From the NCBI GenBank assembly GCA_016932035.1, contig JAFGDR010000031.1, positions 121,984-185,983 on the forward strand: a stretch of DNA of 64,000 nt. Direction: 5' to 3'. Each line of letters begins with the position of its first letter. Positions within the stretch are counted from its first letter, which is position 1. The notes under the pieces are model-generated. The model was not told the DNA's origin, did not search any database, and saw only the letters and a program-made list of their open reading frames with translations. Position numbers and translations under genes: made by a program. Shown piece by piece: positions 16,422 to 23,535 of the stretch. Source of the stretch: Candidatus Cloacimonadota bacterium (lineage in GTDB: Bacteria > Cloacimonadota > Cloacimonadia > JGIOTU-2).

Positions 16422-16877
16422 ATGAAAAAGTTAGTCGCACTCATAAGTATTTTGATGCTCACTGTTGGTATCATATTTGCAGCCTCGGTAGAGGGCTATG
16501 TTACAGATGCTGAAAACGGTGAAGGAATTGAAAGTGCAATTGTTAGATTTCATTTTCTTGATGGAGACTGCCCAGAAGGCGGAACAAATGGAAATGGTCA
16601 AAATGGTGGAAACAATGGTAATAACGGCGGCAATAATGGTGGTTATGGCATTAATGTTTATAATGCAACGACCGATGCAAACGGTTATTACTCAATCGTT
16701 GATTTACCAGAAGGCAGTTATGAAGCTCGTGCATTAAAACCTCATACCTATATGCCAACTCTTATTGAAGATATCACCATCACTGAAGATGTAAATGTTG
16801 TCGATTTTGCACTTGAGGGCTGCAACGGGACAGGCTCTGCAAAGCAGTTAAAAGTAAGACATCTGATCAATTTTTAG
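16422..16877 (+). CDS. Small exported protein with carboxypeptidase-regulatory-like domain
   Basis: A 151-residue exported protein. The signal peptide is MKKLVALISILMLTVGIIFA and the mature part starts at SVEGYV. It is a single transthyretin-like beta-sandwich of the carboxypeptidase regulatory type: GYVTDAENGEGIESAIVRF at the start, and TTDANGYYSIVDLPEGSYEARA after about residue 80. An insertion of about 25 residues made of N-G-G repeats (about residues 48-72) interrupts the sandwich. Two cysteines may form a disulfide. GGAG precedes the ATG at 16422 by 5 nt. It is the first and presumably most expressed gene after the sigma-54 promoter, with a hairpin just downstream. Surface or matrix role is inference. 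Confidence 0.75.
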   Translation: MKKLVALISILMLTVGIIFAASVEGYVTDAENGEGIESAIVRFHFLDGDCPEGGTNGNGQNGGNNGNNGGNNGGYGINVYNATTDANGYYSIVDLPEGSYEARALKPHTYMPTLIEDITITEDVNVVDFALEGCNGTGSAKQLKVRHLINF

Positions 16878-16898
16878 GTGTACAACATGAGAAATATT

Positions 16899-16926
16899 GA
16901 CGGGATTTCGGTCCCGTCCTTATTTT
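16899..16926 (+). terminator. Intrinsic terminator or attenuator inside the sigma-54 operon
   Basis: GACGGGA-TTTCGG-TCCCGTC forms a 7-bp G+C-rich stem with a 6-base loop, followed by CTTATTTT. It lies between the first and second genes of the operon and could make the first message more abundant. Confidence 0.6.
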
Positions 16927-16943
16927 CTCAATAAGGAGTTTTC

Positions 16944-17294
16944 ATGAAATCGATAATATTAACTGGTTGTTTTATACTTATACTCACAGGTTTTATATTT
17001 GCGGCTGATTCTACCAACGTACCTGTTACTAATGATCAAATAGTGATCATTGAAAAGGATGACGGTCAGGAATTCGATTTCTTTGTTGATAAAGATGGTG
17101 ATGGTATTTGTGATAACAGAACTTTAAGAAATAAAGGAATGATATCACACAATCAAAAAATCCGTCATTATAGAATGATATCATATAAATATAACCAGCA
17201 AAACCAGTGTGAATTTGGCTTGGAAAACGGAGAGAGAAGAGGAAATAACGGAAATGGACAGCACGGGACACAGAGACACAATGGAGGTCAATGA
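16944..17294 (+). CDS. Small exported protein with DxDxDG calcium-type motif
   Basis: A 116-residue exported protein with a signal peptide (MKSIILTGCFILILTGFIFA). The mature part contains FFVDKDGDGICDNRT at about residues 46-60, a DxDxDGxxD loop like those of thrombospondin type 3 and dockerin calcium sites. The C-terminus is basic, Gly, Asn and Arg-rich (RRGNNGNGQHGTQRHNGGQ). AAGGAG precedes the ATG. Similar small DGDGICDNR proteins occur in other FCB-type anaerobes, to my knowledge without an assigned function. It sits between the sandwich-domain protein and the beta-barrel gene, whose start is 3 bases after its stop. Confidence 0.7.
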   Translation: MKSIILTGCFILILTGFIFAADSTNVPVTNDQIVIIEKDDGQEFDFFVDKDGDGICDNRTLRNKGMISHNQKIRHYRMISYKYNQQNQCEFGLENGERRGNNGNGQHGTQRHNGGQ

Positions 17295-17297
17295 TTG

Positions 17298-18260
17298 ATG
17301 CATGCCCTTGTCGGTGTGATTATTTTTCTCATTCCAACGATGCTTCTTGGCTTGAATGTTCAAGGGGATGTTTATATTTCAGGTTCTGCGCAGCAAGATG
17401 TCGATCTGATGACAGAAAGTAAAGGAATATTGGGAGGAACGTTAAAACTGATTAATGATAGCTACTATATTGATGCACAAACCCAGTATTCAGTTCCCTT
17501 AGATACAACACAATCAGAAAGTAATATTTCTTTATTAGGTGAGATATTTTTCCCATGGTTCAGCGTTAGCACACATATCTATTATCAAGATGGTAGAACC
17601 CAATATCGTGATTATTTAATGATCAGTGGAGAGATATTTCGAACAATTGATAATCCTCAATCAATTATAGAATATGGAGATGTTTTCAAGTATTCTACTT
17701 TTTGGGATTATAACACTTTCAACCACATAGATAATACACTCTATCTTCTTTATAAACACTTTTTTAGACGATCGGCACTACATACCTATTTCGATTTCAG
17801 CTATCGGTATTTCAACAATTATTCTGATCCATCAATAGCACTTTCAAAGGCAAGCTCAGAAATATATGTAACACAAAGCATAAAGCGCAATATTGGCCTG
17901 AAATATGGATTTTTTATTAATAAAAATATAACGACAAATGATTCACTTATTTATATGAACTCAGATTTATATGATACATTTGCCTATGATCTCTATACCG
18001 TTTATTTGGGCGGTACGATTTATCTTGAGAATTTGCTCATGAAACCCGAACTGTCCTATCATCATAAGATTTACAATAACCTTGCAGAAGAACATCCTTA
18101 TACGGAAAATGGAATAAAATTATCTCTTTATGCAGATTACCCTCTTACTGATCATATATTTGTTTATTCAAATACCAGTGTTTATTTTATTTTAGATGAT
18201 TCTTCGAATTTTGGTTCCTATAATGTGGTTTGTGGCGTAAGATATACATTTATAAAATAG
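17298..18260 (+). CDS. Putative outer-membrane beta-barrel protein
   Basis: A 320-residue protein with an N-terminal hydrophobic signal (ALVGVIIFLIPTMLLG) and many alternating aromatic/polar strands ending in an aromatic-rich C-terminus (VVCGVRYTFIK). That pattern is typical of outer-membrane barrels of 12-16 strands. No family is recognised. I chose the ATG at 17298, with GGAGG about 10 nt upstream; a TTG one codon earlier is also possible. Its place between two small exported proteins and the histidine kinase suggests it exports, anchors or senses something at the cell surface, and may be the structure that the downstream kinase and activator control. Confidence 0.65.
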   Translation: MHALVGVIIFLIPTMLLGLNVQGDVYISGSAQQDVDLMTESKGILGGTLKLINDSYYIDAQTQYSVPLDTTQSESNISLLGEIFFPWFSVSTHIYYQDGRTQYRDYLMISGEIFRTIDNPQSIIEYGDVFKYSTFWDYNTFNHIDNTLYLLYKHFFRRSALHTYFDFSYRYFNNYSDPSIALSKASSEIYVTQSIKRNIGLKYGFFINKNITTNDSLIYMNSDLYDTFAYDLYTVYLGGTIYLENLLMKPELSYHHKIYNNLAEEHPYTENGIKLSLYADYPLTDHIFVYSNTSVYFILDDSSNFGSYNVVCGVRYTFIK

Positions 18261-18261
18261 C

Positions 18262-19914
18262 ATGAAAACAAAATCTGTTCAGAAAAAAGAAAAAACCCTT
18301 AAGTATTTGCTCTTGATCACATCACTCATAATTGTATGTTTGTGGGGGTCACTTTATTATTTACAAACGAACAATATTAATACGGTTTATAAGACCATAG
18401 AAATGAACGGACGTCTCTATCTCGAGATGGTGAGTGACATCATTCAGAGCAATCTTTATTCACAGGACGTTATAGAATCTCTCTTCTTTGAGCGCGCAGA
18501 AATGCTCCTTCATTTTGTTATGGAAGAGCACTCACCTCAGCTAGTTGACTCATTAAGAAACAGTATGCTCATTCACCATGTATGTACCATTGACTCACGA
18601 GGAAAACTGATAAACTCCATACCGGAAGATTGTACTGATATTATTTCGGTTGAGCATCTCCCCAGAACACATGAATTTGTACTCCTTGAAATAGAAGACG
18701 ACCCATCAAATGTTTTTTTCGTTACCTTCAGAGAAAACACATGGTTTGTGGCATCTGTTAATAAGAGAGACTATTTTTCATTGCTTAAACCGATTCAATT
18801 GTCAACGCTCTTTTCAAAGCTTGGCGAGCAAATTGAACGTGTCAGTGAATCTGTTAAGATACTTCCCCAGATTCGTTATCTTGTTATACAGGACGAGAGA
18901 GGGATCATTGCTGCAACCGAGAATGTGCGAAAAATTCAGCGGATATCATCGGATGAATTCCTGGAATCGAATTTGATGAATGAAAAGATTGCTTCAAGAA
19001 CTTATACTTATGAGGAGAAAAAAGTGCTTGAGATCATTCGACCGTTCTATCTCGAAGAACAGTCCGTTTTAATACGTCTTGGGATTTCAATGGATAGGAT
19101 TGAAGCACTGAAGAGGAACAGGAATCTTCTATTTATTATGTATTCAATCATTTTTGCTGGAATCCTTGCACTCGAGTTTTTCTTCTATAGAAATCATATT
19201 AAAATAAACAGCATGAAAGAATCCCTTCAAAATGCAGAATACATGGCAGGCATCGGAGAGCTTGGTAGAGAAGTTGCACACGAGATAAAAAATCCCCTTA
19301 ATGCGATTTCAATGACACTTCAGCGATTGAATAAGGAGATAGACATCAAGAAGAATGATTCGTCCAAGAAAATGCTTGCCCTCTCATTCAATGAGATCGA
19401 ACGTCTTAATGAAATAGTAGAAAGATTTCTGGATTACTCTAGACCACTCGAACTAAAAATTGAAAGTGTTCCTGTTTATAAATTTGTTGATAAGATTCTT
19501 ATGCTGTTCAAAGAAGAGTTTAGGGCAAAAAATATAAATTTTAGACTAGATGGTTCACCAGATCTATTGTGGAATTTCGACCCTGAAGCTCTTACACAGG
19601 TTATGATTAATGTTATTAAAAATAGTGTTGACTCCTTCCAGGATGCTCAATTAAATTCAATTATTGAAGTAACTTTCCGTGAAAAAAATAATGAACTTCA
19701 GATCAGAACATCGGACAACGGAACTGGTATTCAGGATGATATTCTTCAAAAAGTATGGGATCTTTATTTCAGCACAAAAGAATTTGGAAATGGCTTAGGG
19801 CTCCCGGTCTCAGCAAAGATAATCAAAGAACATCAGGGTTCAATTGAGATAACAAGCAAGGTAGATAAAGGCACTGAGGTAGTAATACAATTACCGAAGG
19901 TGGAGTTAACGTGA
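18262..19914 (+). CDS. Membrane sensor histidine kinase
   Basis: A 550-residue histidine kinase. A first membrane helix (about 13-31) and a second (about 289-310) bracket a periplasmic domain of about 250 residues that I do not recognise. The dimerisation domain carries the phospho-accepting His at residue 340 in GREVAHEIKNPLNAISMTLQRL. The ATPase domain has N (VIKNSVDSF), G1 (DNGTGIQDDI) and G2 (GNGLGLPVSAKII) boxes. No HAMP or PAS domain is evident. The HEIKNPL form is typical of NtrB/ZraS-type kinases that pair with sigma-54 activators. Its stop overlaps the GTG start of the activator by 4 bases, making the pair unambiguous. Confidence 0.9.
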   Translation: MKTKSVQKKEKTLKYLLLITSLIIVCLWGSLYYLQTNNINTVYKTIEMNGRLYLEMVSDIIQSNLYSQDVIESLFFERAEMLLHFVMEEHSPQLVDSLRNSMLIHHVCTIDSRGKLINSIPEDCTDIISVEHLPRTHEFVLLEIEDDPSNVFFVTFRENTWFVASVNKRDYFSLLKPIQLSTLFSKLGEQIERVSESVKILPQIRYLVIQDERGIIAATENVRKIQRISSDEFLESNLMNEKIASRTYTYEEKKVLEIIRPFYLEEQSVLIRLGISMDRIEALKRNRNLLFIMYSIIFAGILALEFFFYRNHIKINSMKESLQNAEYMAGIGELGREVAHEIKNPLNAISMTLQRLNKEIDIKKNDSSKKMLALSFNEIERLNEIVERFLDYSRPLELKIESVPVYKFVDKILMLFKEEFRAKNINFRLDGSPDLLWNFDPEALTQVMINVIKNSVDSFQDAQLNSIIEVTFREKNNELQIRTSDNGTGIQDDILQKVWDLYFSTKEFGNGLGLPVSAKIIKEHQGSIEITSKVDKGTEVVIQLPKVELT

Positions 19915-21245
19915 AAATATTAGTTATTGAGGATGATAGATCGCAGAGAGAGATCTTAACTGATTTTTTAACAACCAAAGATCATCAGGTTACTGCCGCC
20001 CTTTCTGGTGAAGATGGAGTTGAAGCGTTCTATCATAATCCGGTTGATGTCGTCATAACTGATTACCGAATGCCGGGCATAAGCGGGAAAGAGGTTCTTC
20101 AAAAAATACTTGAGATAAATCCCCTGACTGCAGTTATAGTCATCACTGCTTACAGTTCGGTTGAGAACGCAGTAGAGTTACTCAAAATTGGCGCTTTCGA
20201 CTACATAGAAAAACCGATCAATCTCGAGCTTTTGCTCAATAAAATTGAAAATGCACAGAATTATATACAGGTTGAGAAAGAAAGCAAAACTGTTCATGAT
20301 GTGATCGAAGATAGAGATTTCCCGATTACTTTTATTGCTGAAAGCAAAAAGATGAGTGAGATCCTCAGTGTGGTTAAAAGGGTAGCACATGTCGATGCTT
20401 CTGTTCTTATTACAGGTGAGAGCGGAACGGGAAAAGAGGTTATCGCCGATATCATTCATTATCTAAGTTCGCGCAGACATCGTAAAATGGTAAAGGTGAA
20501 CTGTTCGGCTATACCGGACACTCTTCTTGAGAGCGAACTTTTCGGGCACGTAAGAGGTGCATTTACCGATGCGATCAGAGACAGAAAAGGCAGATTTGAA
20601 GAAGCAGATGGGGGTACCCTCTTTCTGGATGAGATCGGTGACATTGCTCCAATGATACAGGTAAAACTGCTCCGTGCACTGCAGACAATGGAGTTTGAAC
20701 CTGTAGGAAGTTCAATCACCAAGAAGGTGAATGTACGTATTATTGCTGCGACGAATAAAAACATAAAAACAGAGGTTCAGATCGGGAATTTCCGAGAAGA
20801 TCTCTTTTATCGGCTTAATGTCATTCTTATTCATTTGCCACCACTCCGAGAACGAAAACAGGATATCACAAAATTAGTTAATCATTTTCTGGAAGAATTT
20901 TCTAGAGAAGAAGAGCTTTCCATATCACATGAAGCGCTGATGATGCTTATCAACTATCAATGGGAAGGGAATATCAGGCAATTGAAAAATGTAATCCAGA
21001 GAACGGTCACACTTTCAAGAAGCAATGTTATACGCATTGAAGATCTGCCGGATGAGATAAAGAATTTCACTATTTCCAAAGACCAGTCAAATGGAAGAAC
21101 AATTGCACAAGTCGAGAAAGAGCATATAAAAAGTGTATTAGAAGATTGTGATCATAATCAGATAAAAGCTGCTGAGATACTTGGGGTTCACAGGAATACC
21201 CTTTCTCGTAAGATCAAAGAATATCACATTCGGTTAAAGAAATAG
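19911..21245 (+). CDS. Sigma-54-dependent response regulator (NtrC family)
   Basis: A 444-residue activator with three domains. The receiver (1-120) has the acidic pocket EDD and the phospho-acceptor Asp51 in VVITDYRMPG. The AAA+ domain (about 145-370) has Walker A GESGTGKEV, the sigma-54-contacting loop ELFGHVRGAFTDA, and Walker B GGTLFLDEIGD. The C-terminal Fis-type helix-turn-helix (about 400-440) ends in IKAAEILGVHRNTLSRKIKEY. The start is GTG in a four-base overlap with the kinase gene. A sigma-54 promoter and an NtrC-type palindrome lie upstream of the operon, so autoregulation is likely. Confidence 0.93.
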   Translation: MKILVIEDDRSQREILTDFLTTKDHQVTAALSGEDGVEAFYHNPVDVVITDYRMPGISGKEVLQKILEINPLTAVIVITAYSSVENAVELLKIGAFDYIEKPINLELLLNKIENAQNYIQVEKESKTVHDVIEDRDFPITFIAESKKMSEILSVVKRVAHVDASVLITGESGTGKEVIADIIHYLSSRRHRKMVKVNCSAIPDTLLESELFGHVRGAFTDAIRDRKGRFEEADGGTLFLDEIGDIAPMIQVKLLRALQTMEFEPVGSSITKKVNVRIIAATNKNIKTEVQIGNFREDLFYRLNVILIHLPPLRERKQDITKLVNHFLEEFSREEELSISHEALMMLINYQWEGNIRQLKNVIQRTVTLSRSNVIRIEDLPDEIKNFTISKDQSNGRTIAQVEKEHIKSVLEDCDHNQIKAAEILGVHRNTLSRKIKEYHIRLKK

Positions 21246-21254
21246 TAACGATTT

Positions 21255-22040
21255 ATGGGTCGATTTCATATTAGAAGGTTCATTCAATATAGTTTTCTTG
21301 GCATTTCTGCAGCCCTCTTTATACTCCTGACAGAAGGTGCTTTACCAATAGCCCATGAATTCTGCCCCTATTCTTCTGTTTGTTTCGGTGTCTGGAAAAT
21401 CGGTTCGAAATTTGCTCCCTTCCTTTTTCCTGCTGCGATTATCATTGGTGGACTGATAGCAATAAGTTCGATGTTTTTGGGACGCTGGTTCTGTGGGTAC
21501 GTATGTCCATTTGGAACCATCCAGGAGTTGATCTATTCCGCCCGTGGACCAAAGACACGTTTTCGTCAGCTTATAGCTTATAAAACACATAAATATCTGA
21601 ATATACTGAAGTATATAATTTTGTTGTTTACAGCAGTTACTTCTTATTTAAGCGTGCAATATCTATATATGAAATTCTGTCCGGTTATGGCAATTGCTCA
21701 TATTCAGCGTATTACTTTTGCAGGGATTGGTGTGCTCATTATCATTGTCGCAGGTGGTTTTTTTGTTGAGAGATTTTGGTGCAGATACCTCTGCCCTTAT
21801 GCTGCATTAATGAATATTTTTCAGAAGCTTGCTGATCTTCTCAAGATCCGGAGATATAAAATTTATCGTAATATTAAAACCAGTTTAAATTGTTTTAATT
21901 GTGTCAACTACTGTCCGATGAATATTGACATAGGATATCTGGAAAAGATTTCAGATTTCAATTGCATCAAATGTATGCGATGTGTTCGCCAATGTTCGAA
22001 GTCTGATAAAGAAAAAAGCAACTGTATATACAGAGATTAA
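21255..22040 (+). CDS. NapH/CcoG-like membrane 4Fe-4S protein
   Basis: A 261-residue polytopic protein with about four or five membrane helices. Two copies of the cysteine motif found in NapH-type proteins are present, WFCGYVCPFGT (about residue 80) and FWCRYLCPYAA (about 175). A C-terminal soluble part has the Cys-rich stretches NCFNCVNYCPMNID and CIKCMRCVRQCS, enough for two 4Fe-4S clusters. Relatives pass electrons from the quinone or ferredoxin pool to periplasmic partners. It follows the sigma-54 activator gene by 9 bases and precedes the exported ferredoxin gene by 7 bases, so it is probably in the same transcript. The electron acceptor is unknown. Confidence 0.8.
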   Translation: MGRFHIRRFIQYSFLGISAALFILLTEGALPIAHEFCPYSSVCFGVWKIGSKFAPFLFPAAIIIGGLIAISSMFLGRWFCGYVCPFGTIQELIYSARGPKTRFRQLIAYKTHKYLNILKYIILLFTAVTSYLSVQYLYMKFCPVMAIAHIQRITFAGIGVLIIIVAGGFFVERFWCRYLCPYAALMNIFQKLADLLKIRRYKIYRNIKTSLNCFNCVNYCPMNIDIGYLEKISDFNCIKCMRCVRQCSKSDKEKSNCIYRD

Positions 22041-22047
22041 GGAAACC

Positions 22048-22551
22048 GTGAAAAAAATACAGAGTTTACTCATCCTAATTCTTATGGTAATACCAATAGT
22101 CGTTATTGCACAGAAAACAACGAAAGTGTATGAAGTAAATGATTCAAAATGTATCGGCTGTACGATCTGTGTGCGCAAAGTACAATGTCCAACCGATGCC
22201 ATAACAATGGTGAATGGTAAAGCTGTTATAGACAAGACAAAATGTATTGCATGTGGTGTATGTGCAGTTCAATGTCCTGTAAAAGCTATTTTTGAGACTG
22301 AGATAATAGATAGTACTGTACCGAATGATACTAAAGACATTGCAATCATAGAAGAAAGTACTTCTCAAGAAAATATTTTATACGAGGTAATCCCTGAAGC
22401 ATGTATCGGGTGTAGAATTTGTGTGAAGAAATGCCCGATGCAGGCAATCAGCATTAAGAAGGGTAAGGCAATTATTGATTCCACGAAATGTAATAATTGT
22501 GGAATCTGCGAGAAAGTTTGTCCTTTCGATGCGATTAGAGAAAAAGAATAG
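22048..22551 (+). CDS. Exported polyferredoxin with four 4Fe-4S motifs
   Basis: A 167-residue ferredoxin starting at GTG 22048, with AAGGA 5 nt upstream and a Sec-like signal (KKIQSLLILILMVIPIVVIAQ). A longer frame to 21982 would overlap the upstream gene and bury the signal. Four cysteine motifs form two bicluster units: CIGCTICVRKVQCP, CIACGVCAVQCP, CIGCRICVKKCP and CNNCGICEKVCP. The first has five residues instead of three before the last Cys. The units are joined by an acidic linker of about 35 residues. If exported as predicted, it would be a periplasmic electron carrier working with the NapH-like membrane protein encoded just upstream. No twin-arginine motif is present, which is unusual for a cluster protein. 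Confidence 0.8.
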   Translation: MKKIQSLLILILMVIPIVVIAQKTTKVYEVNDSKCIGCTICVRKVQCPTDAITMVNGKAVIDKTKCIACGVCAVQCPVKAIFETEIIDSTVPNDTKDIAIIEESTSQENILYEVIPEACIGCRICVKKCPMQAISIKKGKAIIDSTKCNNCGICEKVCPFDAIREKE

Positions 22552-22563
22552 GCAGGGAAATCT

Positions 22564-23370
22564 TTACAGATACTGCATCATATCTTTGTTTTTTACCTGT
22601 CCATACAATTCAATATAAGGCTTAACAGGGCTCGAAACAATTTTTGGGAAAAGCACCTCTTCAATCTGGAAAAATCCAGCAGACTGCGACATCTCGATAA
22701 GTATTTTTATAGGCTTCTTCTCGCCTTTCAAGATATTTACTTTTTGGATCGAGCTTGCGGAATATTTATGAATATCCCCTACTCTTGGTTGCTGAGAGAG
22801 TAATGTCGTAATACGGGAACGTCCCTTTTCCATATCACAACCGTCACCAATAAGAACAAGACCAGCTTCCAGCGAATAGATCTTCTCAGTTGCCATATGA
22901 CCGAATATACCTTCGATGACCATGGATTTAAGGATGCATTTTCTGTGAATGTCTTTACCGTAAATGACATCGAGAATTCTCTGAATAATTGGTTCAGCAA
23001 TGATGATCCCGATGATCTCATGATGATCGCGTGTCGAGGACATACCTACATCATGCAGAAGAGATGCCATAAGAACTGATACCTGGCTATCCTCTACAGT
23101 TCCGAGATTTTCATTCTCCAGATTGAATTTGATGCCTGCTTTATGCAACAAATCAAACATCTTCAGAGCATTGAGTGCTGCCTTACGCATATGCACCGGT
23201 CCATGATCGTTATATCCGAGACGTTTTATTGAAACTGTATTTGCATAATCCTGAAGAGCTTGTACTTCTTCATCTTCAAATATATGTTCTGCAATTTCTT
23301 TTGCCTTTCCCTTAAGATGGCTGATAATTGTCTTTTCAAGATTCTGTTGTTTATGAGTTTTCTTTATCAT
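22564..23370 (-). CDS. HD-domain phosphohydrolase
   Basis: A 268-residue protein with an HD metal-binding domain. Visible ligands are His in GYNDHGPVHMRKAALNAL (about residues 53-70), the HD doublet in MASLLHDVGMSSTRDHHEI (about 100-118), and Asp in LVLIGDGCDMEKGRSRI (about 168-184). It lacks the relA/spoT synthetase and the dGTPase signatures. The pattern resembles a group of stand-alone HD phosphohydrolases annotated in archaea and anaerobic bacteria whose substrate is unknown; nucleotide hydrolysis is a reasonable guess. It is monocistronic, converges with the ferredoxin gene at 12 bases, and has an inverted repeat containing TTGACA about 50 bases upstream. Confidence 0.75.
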   Translation of the reverse strand: MIKKTHKQQNLEKTIISHLKGKAKEIAEHIFEDEEVQALQDYANTVSIKRLGYNDHGPVHMRKAALNALKMFDLLHKAGIKFNLENENLGTVEDSQVSVLMASLLHDVGMSSTRDHHEIIGIIIAEPIIQRILDVIYGKDIHRKCILKSMVIEGIFGHMATEKIYSLEAGLVLIGDGCDMEKGRSRITTLLSQQPRVGDIHKYSASSIQKVNILKGEKKPIKILIEMSQSAGFFQIEEVLFPKIVSSPVKPYIELYGQVKNKDMMQYL

Positions 23371-23417
23371 ACTATGTTTTCTTTTCCATTTTACTTTTTA
23401 CAATGAAAGTGTAGCAT

Positions 23418-23435
23418 TTGACATATACTTGTCAA
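23418..23435. promoter_or_regulatory. TTGACA-containing palindrome upstream of HD phosphohydrolase
   Basis: TTGACA-TATACT-TGTCAA is a perfect 6-6-6 inverted repeat. On the minus strand the TTGACA at 23435-23430 can serve as a -35 box, with TACACT 16 bases downstream as a possible -10. It may be both promoter and operator. Confidence 0.4.
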
Positions 23436-23470
23436 TAAGAATGTAATAAAGTTGAAAGTGGTACGAATGA

Positions 23471-23510
23471 AAATTAAAAAAAGGAATGCTCCTCATATTG
23501 GGAGCATTCC
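23471..23510 (-). terminator. Rho-independent terminator of the efflux operon
   Basis: GGAATGCTCC and GGAGCATTCC form a perfect 10-bp stem around an 8-base loop. On the minus strand it is followed by seven T and an AT-rich tail. It lies 26 bases past the RND pump stop. Confidence 0.9.
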
Positions 23511-23535
23511 AATTTATATAGATTGTTTATAATCT

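Noticed and set aside
16600-16650. Repeat tract resembling a microsatellite or CRISPR-like repeat
   Set aside because: It is the in-frame Asn-Gly-Gly coding repeat of the exported protein, with no spacers.
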